Part shown: one piece after another, positions 9,244 through 18,053 of the stretch
How positions within the stretch are numbered: position 1 is the stretch's first letter
Layout of the letters: every line of letters starts with the position of its first letter
NCBI GenBank assembly: GCA_963753055.1
Contig: CAVWAP010000001.1
Span: forward strand, 620,001-684,000
Source of the DNA: JAUWGC01 sp963753055
GTDB taxonomy: Bacteria; Bacteroidota; Bacteroidia; Bacteroidales; B18-G4
Direction: 5' to 3'
Length of the DNA stretch: 64,000 nucleotides
The notes under the pieces: generated by a model
Told to the model about the DNA's origin: nothing
The model's input: only the letters and a program-made list of their open reading frames with translations
The model's database searches: none
Translations under genes and position numbers: made by a program

Positions 9244-10074
9244 TTAGTAATTTCTTGCAGTATCAACTGAAGTTGTATCAGGTTTATATTTCTGAATTAA
9301 AGCATTAAAATCAAAAAACTCATCGGATCGCAAACGTATATTGACTTTCTGTCCCCTGTACAGCGATGCATGCTCATTCCAGTCAGGTCTTTGCCTATAC
9401 ACCCTGCTATGCACTTTATCATTCCCATCCAGGTAATTGATCGAACCAATATTGAATGATGCACGATTAATTGCGTTGATCGCTTCGTCATGTGTCAAGC
9501 CAATAAGAAAAGGTACAGGAACCTTTTTGTTGTCACCCAGCCCCAGTACGAGATCAATTCCTGAACCCTTATCCAGCATCGTGCCAGGCTCAATCAGGTC
9601 ATCCTCGTAGAGCTGCTCCAGTACCGCATTCTCGGCAAAATCCGACACGTATGCCAGCTTGTTCACCCGGAGCCCTTTAGCATGCATCAGATTAATTGCC
9701 TGACGCAGGGAAAGATCAATTAGATCAGGCATCTCTACTTTTTCAGGCATTTTCGCTACAATGGTAAAATATATCTTCCGGCCTTCTTTAACTTTTGAAC
9801 CAGGCAAGGGGTGCTGCAGTACCACAGTTTCTTTTTTGTTCTTGGCATCATATAATGAATCTATGACTACAAATTCAAATAATTCATCCTCATCCCATTC
9901 ATAAATCTCTTCCAGGGTCATCCCAAAGAAATCCGGGACCTCATACTCATCACCATGTTCAGTAAATATTTTAAGAAATTGAAAAATGGCAAGAAAGATA
10001 ATTATCGTAATCACGATTGATATGCCAAAATGAATATAAAATTTCTTCTTAGCAAGAAAACTAAAGAATGCCAT
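9244..10074 (-). CDS. Membrane-anchored protein with three PASTA domains
   Basis: 276 residues. The N-terminal segment (about 14-34, IHFGISIVITIIIFLAIFQF) is a single membrane anchor. Three PASTA repeats follow at about 40-108, 112-180 and 184-255, each starting with a V-P-D/F-x-G or M-P-D-L turn (YEVPDFFGMTLEEI, VEMPDLIDLSLRQAI, VPVPFLIGLTHDEAI). PASTA domains bind muropeptides or beta-lactams in kinases and penicillin-binding proteins of other phyla. Here no kinase or transpeptidase domain is attached. The gene is divergent from ddl, a peptidoglycan precursor gene, which supports an envelope role by context only. Confidence 0.85.
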   Translation of the reverse strand: MAFFSFLAKKKFYIHFGISIVITIIIFLAIFQFLKIFTEHGDEYEVPDFFGMTLEEIYEWDEDELFEFVVIDSLYDAKNKKETVVLQHPLPGSKVKEGRKIYFTIVAKMPEKVEMPDLIDLSLRQAINLMHAKGLRVNKLAYVSDFAENAVLEQLYEDDLIEPGTMLDKGSGIDLVLGLGDNKKVPVPFLIGLTHDEAINAINRASFNIGSINYLDGNDKVHSRVYRQRPDWNEHASLYRGQKVNIRLRSDEFFDFNALIQKYKPDTTSVDTARNY

Positions 10075-10170
10075 TTTTCGTAATTTTATGCTTGCTTAAG
10101 CACAATGTGCCGGGCTTGATAATCGTTTTCTAAATAACTGATAAAATGGTTGATTATTGCCTCTTTTGGG

Positions 10171-10178
10171 CAAAGATA
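10171..10178 (-). promoter_or_regulatory. -7 element for the PASTA gene run
   Basis: The plus strand reads CAAAGATA, so the minus strand carries a perfect TATCTTTG. The -33 position, 19 bases further, is not a good TTTG match. Transcription would start near 10164, about 90 bases ahead of the PASTA start. The 155-base divergent space to ddl must also hold the ddl promoter, for which I see no clear match. Confidence 0.4.
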
Positions 10179-10229
10179 AACATTAATTAAATATTGTGAA
10201 TTTGCAATTCTGATTGCATTTCAAGGTAC

Positions 10230-11216
10230 ATGAAAAAGAACATCGCAGTAATAGCAGGGGGCTACTCAGGAGAATTTGAAATAAGTGTCAAAAGCGCTGA
10301 TGTAGTATGTAAACATCTGGATAAGGATCTCTACAATCCCTATATGATCATTATCAACGACTCCCAATGGTTATATAAAAACGAAAATGGCGAGACCTAC
10401 CTCGTTGATAAGGATGAGTTTACATTAGGTCTACCCTCCGGAAAAATACAATTTGATGCGATCTTTAATGCTATACATGGATCTCCTGGCGAAGATGGGA
10501 GATTACAGGTGCATTTCGATGAGCTTGGCATACCATATACTTCATGTGATTTTGTCACATCAGCATTAACCTTTAATAAGTATTTCTGCAACTGTTTTGT
10601 GAGTTCACACAATATATTGACTGCCAGATCAATACTTATTCGTCACGATGAAGAAATCAACCATGAAAGCATCATCAGTGCTGTGGGGCTACCATGTTTT
10701 ATCAAGCCAAACAAAGGAGGATCCAGTGTTGGTGCCTCAAAGATTAATAATGAAGATGATATCACAGAGGCAGTGCGTAAGGCAATGGAAGAGGATGACG
10801 AGGTGATCATTGAAGAGTTTATTCCCGGAAGGGAAATATCCTGCGGTGTCCTAAAAAAAGATGGTCAGATAATTGCCCTTCCCATTACCGAGATTGTCAG
10901 CAAGAATGAGTTTTTTGACTTTGAAGCTAAATATGAGGGGCAATCGGAAGAAATAACGCCTGCTAAAATCCCGGAGGAGATCGAGGCAGGTTGTAAGGGC
11001 CTTTCAATTCAACTATACAATGACCTTGGCTGCAAAGGTGTTGTAAGGTGTGATTATATTTATAATGATGATGGCATTTACTTCCTGGAGGTGAATACTA
11101 TTCCGGGGCTTACTGAAGAAAGTATCGTCCCTCAGCAGGCAAGGGAGGCGGGAATATCCTTAAAAGAATTGTTTAATACGCTGATTGAACAATCCTTAGA
11201 AACTCAATCAACTTAG
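10230..11216 (+). CDS. ddl: D-alanine--D-alanine ligase
   Basis: 328 residues, an ATP-grasp enzyme that joins two D-Ala molecules for peptidoglycan precursor synthesis in the cytoplasm. Family signatures seen: N-terminal VIAGGYSGEFEISVKSA, the loop HGSPGEDGRLQ, the ATP-binding GGSSVGASKI, and the metal-binding C-terminal FLEVNTIPGLTEES. Length is normal. Standing alone rather than in the mur/fts cluster, it is divergent from the PASTA gene. Its last 44 bases overlap the 3' end of the opposing rdgB gene. Confidence 0.95.
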   Translation: MKKNIAVIAGGYSGEFEISVKSADVVCKHLDKDLYNPYMIIINDSQWLYKNENGETYLVDKDEFTLGLPSGKIQFDAIFNAIHGSPGEDGRLQVHFDELGIPYTSCDFVTSALTFNKYFCNCFVSSHNILTARSILIRHDEEINHESIISAVGLPCFIKPNKGGSSVGASKINNEDDITEAVRKAMEEDDEVIIEEFIPGREISCGVLKKDGQIIALPITEIVSKNEFFDFEAKYEGQSEEITPAKIPEEIEAGCKGLSIQLYNDLGCKGVVRCDYIYNDDGIYFLEVNTIPGLTEESIVPQQAREAGISLKELFNTLIEQSLETQST

Positions 11217-11763
11217 CGGTTGCCCTGCCCCTGTGACTTATCTGGTTCTTTAAGTCCAGGTCCATTTCTGCAAACGTTTGTGAGTAACCATCAGGAATGA
11301 AGATGGGGTCATAACCAAATCCCTGTGATCCTCGCCTGTCTTCAATGATATGACCGTTTACAATACCTTCAAAAAAATGTTCCTGTCCATTGATGATCAG
11401 TGCAATTACTGTTCTGAACCGGGCATTCCTGTTCTGCTGGTTTTTCAACTCCTGAAGCAGTTTCTCAATATTGTTGTCAGCGATGCATTCTTCTCCTGCG
11501 TACCTTGCGGAGTGAACACCCGGGCGACCACCCAGGCAGTCTACTTCAAGCCCTGTATCATCAGCAAAGCAATCTTTGTCATAGTTATCCCTGACATACT
11601 TTGCTTTCAGGATTGCATTACCCTCAAGTGTTAAAGCAGTCTCCTGAATTTCCTCAGTGCAGCCGATATCATCGAGACTGAGGATATTCAGGAGATTACT
11701 TGTAATAGACCTTATTTCTTCAAGCTTATGCTTATTGTTGGTCGCAAATACGATTTCTTTCAA
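11173..11763 (-). CDS. rdgB: RdgB/HAM1 non-canonical purine NTP pyrophosphatase
   Basis: 196 residues. It hydrolyses dITP, ITP and XTP to the monophosphates and so keeps deaminated purines out of DNA and RNA. Signatures: FATNNKHKLEEI near the start (substrate loop), DDTGLEVDCLGGRPGVHSAR with the catalytic Asp pair, GFGYDPIFIPDG, and SHRGRA close to the C-terminus. The tail-to-tail overlap with ddl is 44 bases, in the coding parts of both. The gene lies five bases after the lipoprotein gene's start region and probably shares its transcript with that gene downstream. Confidence 0.93.
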   Translation of the reverse strand: MKEIVFATNNKHKLEEIRSITSNLLNILSLDDIGCTEEIQETALTLEGNAILKAKYVRDNYDKDCFADDTGLEVDCLGGRPGVHSARYAGEECIADNNIEKLLQELKNQQNRNARFRTVIALIINGQEHFFEGIVNGHIIEDRRGSQGFGYDPIFIPDGYSQTFAEMDLDLKNQISHRGRATAKLIEFLRIVQSAY

Positions 11764-11768
11764 TTACC

Positions 11769-13151
11769 TTATGGATATGTAACTGATGGATAATTAGCGA
11801 TATTGACCTGTGGAATACTGGCTGAGTAGAAGTCATTTATTTTATTAATAAAGACATGAGCTACCCATGCATTCCCCTGACCTGTCAGATGCAGGCCATC
11901 CAGCGCGAATACATTTCCACTGACAAATTCGCTGGTGAGTGTGATACCGTCAATTGTAAAGCCATGCTCATTAAGTAATGTAAAAGCTTCATTCATATTA
12001 ATGAGCGTAGCTTTTTTACCAGCAATAGCAGTCTCAATTGCGGCGTTAAAGCCATTTGTAGCATTTGCGATATTTTCGATCTCCGTATTATTAAGTGTAA
12101 ATATACCAGGGATAGGCTTCTGGCTTCCCCAACCGGCACATTTTAACGAATCCTGTGGGACAGACATCAACAGGATCTCTCCTTCTTTGATTTGTCTTAA
12201 ACCACCAAGTAGGTTGTAAGGTGCATTGGTATCCTGAATGACCCAGTAGTTATAACCTGCCTGGAAAGTAATTTCCGGAACACCCATCTGGCCTGCACCT
12301 GCATTATACGGTGCATATGCTGCATTCAGCTGATCAGCCAGATCCTGTGTGAGTTGTAATCCGTTTATCGGAATGGTAGTGAAGAACGGAATATCTTTAA
12401 TATTTGGAATATTGGCTACTGCGCCGGCAGCACCTGTTGCAGAGCAAGCATCCAGGATGGCATTCAGCGAACCCTCGAAGACCGGCAGACTTGTGATCAC
12501 ATCACCTTCACCTCCGGAAATGGCATAGCCCAGAACATCATAGGTCCCTATCCACAATGCATAGAATGTGGGGTTAACCTGCAGTGCCACATTTAAGAGC
12601 ACATCAGTTTGAGGGTTTGCACTGAAGCGACCGAAGTATGGGTTAAGTGCACCATAACCTTGAAGCAGCATTGCACCGATCTTGGTGCCGGGAACACCGG
12701 TATTGTTAAATGGTCCCTGAGCAGCAACCGGGTTCATAAGATAACCAAGGAGATCATTCTGTGAAGCCCCGGGATCAGCTAATACCGGTGCAAGTGAAGT
12801 AGTGCCAAGACAATCAGTATTATACCCTAAAACATATTTAGAGGTAAAATACAATCCCTGTGGTGTGGGTTGAAATCCTACACCGATATCACCGGGTGAT
12901 GTCAGTATTGGTTGGTTAAAAGCTGTCCCACCTACAGATGCAAATCTTGATGCCAGAATATTCGCATATGAGTTTTCCTGTGCCTTCTCGTAGATAGCTC
13001 CATCAGAAAAACCGGAAGCATAAGAATCACCCATTGAAGCGAAACGTGTAAAGTCAGCTGTTCCATTGGAAGTCTTGAATTCCTCTATCTCCGGTTTACA
13101 TGCCCCAATCATTGCAAGGACAAATAGATATATAATGATTTTGTATTTCAT
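11769..13151 (-). CDS. SGNH/GDSL-type hydrolase lipoprotein
   Basis: 460 residues. The N-terminus is a lipoprotein signal with lipobox MIGAC (Cys18). Block I of SGNH esterases is ASMGDSYASG with Ser43 as the expected nucleophile, and the C-terminal catalytic Asp-x-x-His pair is DGLH at 418-421. An Asn or Gly block II/III is likely around YALWIGTYDVLGYAISGG. Such proteins are esterases or lipases anchored to the outer membrane. The immediate partner downstream of the FadL-type channel is suggestive: a lipid-releasing enzyme beside a hydrophobic-compound channel. The substrate is not known. Confidence 0.85.
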   Translation of the reverse strand: MKYKIIIYLFVLAMIGACKPEIEEFKTSNGTADFTRFASMGDSYASGFSDGAIYEKAQENSYANILASRFASVGGTAFNQPILTSPGDIGVGFQPTPQGLYFTSKYVLGYNTDCLGTTSLAPVLADPGASQNDLLGYLMNPVAAQGPFNNTGVPGTKIGAMLLQGYGALNPYFGRFSANPQTDVLLNVALQVNPTFYALWIGTYDVLGYAISGGEGDVITSLPVFEGSLNAILDACSATGAAGAVANIPNIKDIPFFTTIPINGLQLTQDLADQLNAAYAPYNAGAGQMGVPEITFQAGYNYWVIQDTNAPYNLLGGLRQIKEGEILLMSVPQDSLKCAGWGSQKPIPGIFTLNNTEIENIANATNGFNAAIETAIAGKKATLINMNEAFTLLNEHGFTIDGITLTSEFVSGNVFALDGLHLTGQGNAWVAHVFINKINDFYSASIPQVNIANYPSVTYP

Positions 13152-13171
13152 GTCGTTTCGGATTTAAGGGG

Positions 13172-14404
13172 TTAAAAATTAAAACTTACACCTATGCCTG
13201 GGATAGAAGTGATCACTTTGTAGGTGCCTGTGAAATTATCAGGGGTATAGCTTTTCTTGGTTTGGAGGCCAAAGAGTTGAGCAAATGATATGTCGATACT
13301 CAACATTTCAATAGGCTTAATTGAAATACCTGCTGTCCAGGCTACTGTATTCAGACTGACTGTCTCAGGAGTGAAGTACTGGTCATCAGTTGGTGAAGGA
13401 TCATAGTAGAACCCAGCCCTTAAATCCAGCATTTCGATGACAGACCACTGTGCACCGACTCTGGTAATGAGAGTGTTAGAATATTTTCTGGGATTTGATG
13501 AGTTAAGAAGGTCACTATTTTCTTTGAAAGTGAAGTCTAAGGATTCATAAACGTCCCAGAAAACATAGTTGAAATCAATGCCAACCAGCCAATCTTCTGT
13601 TGGCCTGAATGCCAATCCGAAGTCCAGGTTTGCAGGCAATGGCAATTCAGCACTAAACTTATTAGTTGGTGAGATGGTTGTTTGAAGGGATTGCGGGATA
13701 TTGAATGTTGCATCCCCATCTTCAACCTTCATGATGATCTCCGAACGGTAATCAATGCCAAAACTCCACTTTTCGTTAGGAACAAAGCTAAAACCAACAT
13801 TAAATCCAATGTTACTGGTTGATCCTTCCAGTTTGGTTGTGGAGTTGTCATTGTATGCTAATGCCTTTTCTAATTCGACATTACCAATTGCATAAATCAA
13901 CCCGGCACCTATACTGAATTTATCCAGAAATTTATAGGCTATTGTTGGTTGAATGAATATTGCAGAAAATGATATTTTCTCAATTAAGTACTTTCCAACC
14001 CAATCTATACCATTATCATTAGGCGATTGCCATTTAGCTGTACTGCCGTAGGGCGTATAGGCACCCACTCCAAGTGTGAAATGCTTTCCTACTTTGGCAG
14101 CAAAATAAAGGTAAAATGGAGTTGACGTTGGGTTATCAGTACGGAATTGGTCATTACTGAATTCTTTTTCAAATATGGCATGTGAAAAAATCCCACTGAC
14201 GCCGGCAGATACACTGAACTTCTTTTCCATGAAGGATAGTCCGCCCGGATTGAAAAACAGGGAACTTGCACCGAAGTTAAGTGATGACCCTACCAAACCC
14301 ATTCCGGTTTGTTTTTGGCCCTGCAGCCTGACCTGGTATCCACCAGCAATAGCTGTCCAGGCCATTAATGCAATAAGCACAATAGATAACGTAATTCTCT
14401 TCAT
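13172..14404 (-). CDS. OmpP1/FadL/TodX-family outer-membrane transport protein
   Basis: 410 residues. The signal peptide (MKRITLSIVLIALMAWTAIA) is followed by GGYQVRLQGQKQTGMGLVGSS and FGASSLFFNPGGLSFME, the N-terminal hatch region characteristic of the FadL family, including the NPGGL/NPA-like turn. The rest alternates amphipathic strands (KFSIGAGLIYA, EDWLVGIDFNYVFWD, MLDLRAGFYYDPS) and ends in Phe (GIGVSFNF), as in a beta barrel inserted by BAM. FadL proteins admit long-chain fatty acids or aromatics. It is 20 bases upstream of the SGNH lipoprotein gene, so the two form a probable pair. Confidence 0.9.
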   Translation of the reverse strand: MKRITLSIVLIALMAWTAIAGGYQVRLQGQKQTGMGLVGSSLNFGASSLFFNPGGLSFMEKKFSVSAGVSGIFSHAIFEKEFSNDQFRTDNPTSTPFYLYFAAKVGKHFTLGVGAYTPYGSTAKWQSPNDNGIDWVGKYLIEKISFSAIFIQPTIAYKFLDKFSIGAGLIYAIGNVELEKALAYNDNSTTKLEGSTSNIGFNVGFSFVPNEKWSFGIDYRSEIIMKVEDGDATFNIPQSLQTTISPTNKFSAELPLPANLDFGLAFRPTEDWLVGIDFNYVFWDVYESLDFTFKENSDLLNSSNPRKYSNTLITRVGAQWSVIEMLDLRAGFYYDPSPTDDQYFTPETVSLNTVAWTAGISIKPIEMLSIDISFAQLFGLQTKKSYTPDNFTGTYKVITSIPGIGVSFNF

Positions 14405-14466
14405 AACTTTAATTTTGGTTTATAAGATGCAATTCGGGCGCAATATAAGAAATATATTGGATTAAA

Positions 14467-16242
14467 TTAAAAGGTGGCTGTCAGCCCAAAATGTATTTTG
14501 GCTGCTTTGAATTGTATAGGATTATCGTAGCGTTTTCCAAGGGCATAGCTAATGTTGAAGATCCCTGCTTTTGTTTCAAAGCTTAACCCTGCGCCAAATC
14601 CCCAGGGGTAGTCCGACACAAACACATCATGGGTGTTCTGTTCCACATAAGCTCCATTCCAAAAAAGGCTTACGAAGGAGTTGACATCGAAAAGGTAACG
14701 AAATTCACAGGTCAGGATACTATAAAAAGAAGCAAAAATGGATTCTTCATCAAACCCACGCAATGTTCTGAGTCCGCCTATCCTGAAAAGTTCATTTTCA
14801 AACAGGTTTGGATTATTCAAATAAGCATTTTGTGTCCTGAGGAGAAAAGTAAGGTTGCGGTAAACAGGCATAAAACCGGATGCGTTCAGAATAATCCTGT
14901 ATATTGTACTTTCCAGCTGCAAGCCATCATACAATTCCGGGTTAATATTGTCATTCTTTTTAATATTCTTTTTACCGACAGCTCCAGAGGATTGTATGCT
15001 AAACCCCTTTCGGGGATTGAACCTGTAATCAAGGTCATCATACGCAAACTTCAATCCATAGAAAGCTGTTTTTACATCTGCATAAGAAGGCAGGGTAGTG
15101 ACAAATTCAAGACCAGATGTACTTAATAATGAGGATGATTGATGTTCATAATAGGCCTGGATATAATTATATCCCTTAAACATGTAATTAATCCCGATGT
15201 GATTTTCTAAGGTAATGAAAGACGTGTCCCTTTTATAAAGATAAAAATGGTAATCTACGCCAAATGGGGTTTTGAAAAGAAAAGGATAGGCAAAATTAAA
15301 TTTCAGATCCTGTGTCCCCTGTTCGAGTTTCCGCCACTGAAAATCAATCAGTTCCCCACGCCGAAGTATATTCATGAGTTTCAATGTTACATCACCCGTA
15401 ATCAGCAGCTTACCTTCCTTGTCATCATTAGGGGCAATACCAAGTATCCCATCAAACTGGCTTGCTCTTTTCTTTTCCAGGTATAACATTAATGCAGCCT
15501 TGTCAGGTGTAAAGACTACTTCAAAAGGGCGCATGCTTGAAGCAAATGGCAGTTCATTGATCTTGTTCCCTACTTTGCTTATTTTAGATTCATCGTATGG
15601 ATCTCCTGGCTTTATGCCCAGGTATTGCTGAATATAGCTAATATGGATCCTGGCATCCCCCTTAATAATAATACTATCGATTACCACTCTGTTGTTCTTT
15701 TCCAGATTAATTGAGGCAGCAATATCAGTGCCTTTGATATTGATGGAATCAAGGCTAACCCTGGCAAAGGGATAGCCATTGTTTTCGCAATGACCCAGGA
15801 TATTCATCATTAAGCGGGAAATCCGTTTTTGGTTGTATGGAAGGCCATGGTTATAATGTTTGAATTTATAACCTGCCTCACGAAGGATATCTTCGTCAAC
15901 ATTTCCTCTACCCAGGTATGTGAGCTTATATTTATCTCCAATGTACAGGTATGCTCTGGTATGGACAGAATCACTTACTAATGAATCAAAACGGGCAGCA
16001 AGATATCCCTTATCATAAAAATAAAACAGCACCTTCATCAATTCTTTATCCCGCTGTGAGGTCTGGTTGAAAGAGTTATTGATCTTCAGACGATCAATTA
16101 ATCTTGCCTCTGCATCCTGGCTCACAGCAATTTCAAGTGTATAAAGTTTTTGGGCCTGCATTAACAAAGGGTTACATGCGATCCAAAGTAAGAAGATGAT
16201 TTTGAGTGTCTTTTTCAATATTCTGTGATCGGCAATAGTCAT
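14467..16242 (-). CDS. Omp85-family (BamA/TamA-like) outer-membrane protein
   Basis: 591 residues, shorter than BamA (about 800). The signal-like segment IIFLLWIACNPLLMQA precedes POTRA-like modules at about 35-250 (for example NNRVVIDSIIIKGDARI). The last 330 residues form the barrel. The Omp85 signature RGF is seen in IGGLRTLRGFDEES, and the protein ends in an aromatic residue (FGLTATF). It is probably an accessory translocase or assembly factor (TamA-like) rather than the essential BamA, because of its size and its isolation from the skp/lpx genes. It lies 23 bases after ung and probably belongs to the same transcript. Confidence 0.82.
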   Translation of the reverse strand: MTIADHRILKKTLKIIFLLWIACNPLLMQAQKLYTLEIAVSQDAEARLIDRLKINNSFNQTSQRDKELMKVLFYFYDKGYLAARFDSLVSDSVHTRAYLYIGDKYKLTYLGRGNVDEDILREAGYKFKHYNHGLPYNQKRISRLMMNILGHCENNGYPFARVSLDSINIKGTDIAASINLEKNNRVVIDSIIIKGDARIHISYIQQYLGIKPGDPYDESKISKVGNKINELPFASSMRPFEVVFTPDKAALMLYLEKKRASQFDGILGIAPNDDKEGKLLITGDVTLKLMNILRRGELIDFQWRKLEQGTQDLKFNFAYPFLFKTPFGVDYHFYLYKRDTSFITLENHIGINYMFKGYNYIQAYYEHQSSSLLSTSGLEFVTTLPSYADVKTAFYGLKFAYDDLDYRFNPRKGFSIQSSGAVGKKNIKKNDNINPELYDGLQLESTIYRIILNASGFMPVYRNLTFLLRTQNAYLNNPNLFENELFRIGGLRTLRGFDEESIFASFYSILTCEFRYLFDVNSFVSLFWNGAYVEQNTHDVFVSDYPWGFGAGLSFETKAGIFNISYALGKRYDNPIQFKAAKIHFGLTATF

Positions 16243-16265
16243 TAATGAACGATTGATCCTGCTAT

Positions 16266-16946
16266 TTAGTCTAATCTCCAGTTGATTTCAGGTTGTCCAA
16301 GTTGCCTGAGTATTTCATTCGTTTGAGAAAAATGCCTGCAGCCAAAAAAGCCATTATGCGCTGAAAGGGGTGATGGATGAGCTGCTTTCAATACATAATG
16401 CCGTGTTAGGTCAATCAGGTTTTGCTTTGCCTGGGCATAATTGCCCCACAAAAGGAAAACGATATTGGAATTGTTTGTTGAAATCTTTTGTATGACAGCA
16501 TCAGTGAAGTTTTCCCAGCCTTTTTTTTGATGAGACCCAGCCTGGTTTGCGCGGACAGTGAGGGTTGCGTTAAGTAGCAGCACTCCCTGCCTCGCCCAGC
16601 TTTCCAGGTTGCCGTGCTCAGGTGCATTAATTCCCAGGTCAGTCTCAATTTCCTTAAATATATTAATTAGCGAAGGTGGCTTGCGTATTCCTGGAGGTAC
16701 AGAGAAGCATAAACCATGTGCTTGCCCCATACCATGGTATGGATCCTGGCCTATGATAACTACCCGTACCTTATCGAAAGGGGTAAGATTGAAAGCTGAG
16801 AATATCAAGGGTCCTGGAGGGTAAATGGTAAATTTTTGCTTTTCAGACAACAAAAATTGTTTTAGCCCGTAAAAGTACTCACGATTAAACTCATCCATAA
16901 GTAACGATTTCCAGCTGACATCTATAACAGGATCAATTTTTTGCAT
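16266..16946 (-). CDS. ung: Uracil-DNA glycosylase
   Basis: 226 residues from the ATG at 16946. The open frame extends to 17006, but that extension would run into the divergent promoter region and is not conserved in style. The enzyme removes uracil from DNA as the first step of base excision repair. The water-activating motif GQDPYHG holds Asp68; the C-terminal HPSPLSAHNGFFGCRHF holds the catalytic His190 and the minor-groove loop. PPGPLIFSAFNLTPFDKVRVV matches family 1 UDG. Start choice places the divergent lipoprotein gene 90 bases away. Confidence 0.94.
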   Translation of the reverse strand: MQKIDPVIDVSWKSLLMDEFNREYFYGLKQFLLSEKQKFTIYPPGPLIFSAFNLTPFDKVRVVIIGQDPYHGMGQAHGLCFSVPPGIRKPPSLINIFKEIETDLGINAPEHGNLESWARQGVLLLNATLTVRANQAGSHQKKGWENFTDAVIQKISTNNSNIVFLLWGNYAQAKQNLIDLTRHYVLKAAHPSPLSAHNGFFGCRHFSQTNEILRQLGQPEINWRLD

Positions 16947-16971
16947 TGAAATACAATATGTTGGCTTATAA

Positions 16972-17003
16972 TTTGTTAATAATGTAAAAATAAATTTATT
17001 TTG
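16972..17003 (+). promoter_or_regulatory. Probable promoter of the small lipoprotein gene
   Basis: TTTG at 16972-16975, 20 bases, then TTATTTTG at 16996-17003 (7 of 8 matches to TAnnTTTG). A start near 17010 would leave a leader of about 27 bases. The region is very AT-rich, so chance matches are common. Confidence 0.4.
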
Positions 17004-17036
17004 CATTAATTTTATAACTTAATTAAAGAAAGAAAG

Positions 17037-17165
17037 ATGAAAAAGCTTGTCATAGTCCTTTGTACAATAGCGATAATGGTAATACTTGCATCCTCTTGCA
17101 AGTCAGGGGAAAAATGTGCGGCTTATGGAGAATCATACCGTTATCAAAGACAAAGTAATTATTAA
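17037..17165 (+). CDS. Small lipoprotein, 42 residues
   Basis: A 42-codon gene. It encodes MKKLVIVLCTIAIMVILASS, then the lipobox Cys21 (LASSC) and only 21 further residues, CKSGEKCAAYGESYRYQRQS plus Asn-Tyr. A second Cys at 27 sits in KCAAYG. The start is preceded by an A/G-rich stretch (AAAGAAAGAAAG). The lipobox, a plausible promoter and a correct reading frame support a real gene. Similar tiny lipoproteins with a KC(P/A)AYG-like motif are, as far as I recall, scattered in Bacteroidota without known function. The next gene, an outer-membrane barrel candidate, starts 91 bases later on the same strand. Confidence 0.7.
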   Translation: MKKLVIVLCTIAIMVILASSCKSGEKCAAYGESYRYQRQSNY

Positions 17166-17256
17166 TGGCATTGTATTCTAAATGATATAACCTTTCTGAA
17201 AAAAACTATCATTAATTACTTTTTCTGACTTTGATAAGTTATCTTTATGGTTATAG

Positions 17257-18018
17257 ATGGTCTCTAGAATAACATACTTATTTCTCCTCATAAGTCTTTG
17301 CTTTTCTGCCTTCCAATCTTATTCTCAGGATGTGGGAAGTGATACCATTTTGGACCAGGTATTACTCCGTAAAAAAATGAGCGGAGGCATAATACTGCAC
17401 AACCGTGGATGGGGTTTTCAATTCCAGAAAGGCCGCAATATTACATTTTTCAAGTCAGTAATGTGGGAGGCCAGTGCTATTAGCATGAAATCTCCCAAGC
17501 AGGTTAGGACAATCAATCCATATTTCAGCAATGCAAAAAGTTATTTTTATGGAAAGATAAACCACGTTTTTGTGTTGAGGGGTGGTATTGGATTTGATAA
17601 GATGCTCAACCGCAAGCCATATTGGGGTGGTGTGGAAATACGTTTGGTTGGCTTTGGAGGAGTATCCCTTGCAATAACTAAACCAGTATACCTGTACATC
17701 CTGAAGTTTACCTCATCCTATTACGATTATCAGATTGTGATTGAAAAATATGACCCTGAGAAGCATTTCCTGGACAATATATACGGGCGTGCACCTTTTT
17801 CAAGGGGGCTTGGAGAATTAAGACTTTATCCTGGTATTTATGGTAAATTTGGGATGAATTTTGAATACGGGCATTACAATTCAAAGATCAAATCGGTGGA
17901 GGTAGGAGCAGTCATAGAGTTCTTCCCTATTCCAGTGCCTATCATGGCCTTCAATGACCCAGATTATTATTTCCTGACCTTATATATTAACATTAGCATC
18001 GGAAAGAGATTTAACTAA
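17257..18018 (+). CDS. Conserved hypothetical protein, predicted outer-membrane beta barrel
   Basis: 253 residues. A signal peptide (about 1-24, ending QSYSQ) is followed by alternating hydrophobic strands such as SGGIILHNRGWGFQFQKGRN, INHVFVLRGGIGF, YWGGVEIRLVGFGGVSLAI and KSVEVGAVIEFFPIPVPIMA. Aromatic girdle residues are frequent, but the protein ends in KRFN. I recognise no named family. Comparable Bacteroidota proteins are annotated as hypothetical. It follows the small lipoprotein and is terminated by a strong hairpin, so the two may form a short envelope operon. Confidence 0.65.
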   Translation: MVSRITYLFLLISLCFSAFQSYSQDVGSDTILDQVLLRKKMSGGIILHNRGWGFQFQKGRNITFFKSVMWEASAISMKSPKQVRTINPYFSNAKSYFYGKINHVFVLRGGIGFDKMLNRKPYWGGVEIRLVGFGGVSLAITKPVYLYILKFTSSYYDYQIVIEKYDPEKHFLDNIYGRAPFSRGLGELRLYPGIYGKFGMNFEYGHYNSKIKSVEVGAVIEFFPIPVPIMAFNDPDYYFLTLYINISIGKRFN

Positions 18019-18053
18019 AAAAAAAAGGCTACCCGACGGGCAGCCTTTTTTTT
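18017..18053. terminator. Bidirectional intrinsic terminator
   Basis: Arms at 18027-18034 and 18038-18045 with a three-base loop, flanked by an A-tract (18017-18026) and a T-tract (18046-18053). In the minus-strand RNA the eight-base stem is complete with one G-U pair. In the plus-strand RNA the same position is an A-C mismatch, so it should work better for the T9SS gene coming from the right. It separates two convergent genes and overlaps both stop-codon regions. Confidence 0.85.

Noticed and set aside
14629..15126. 165-codon plus-strand frame over the Omp85-family gene
   Set aside because: Shadow of a well-supported barrel gene; no recognisable protein features.
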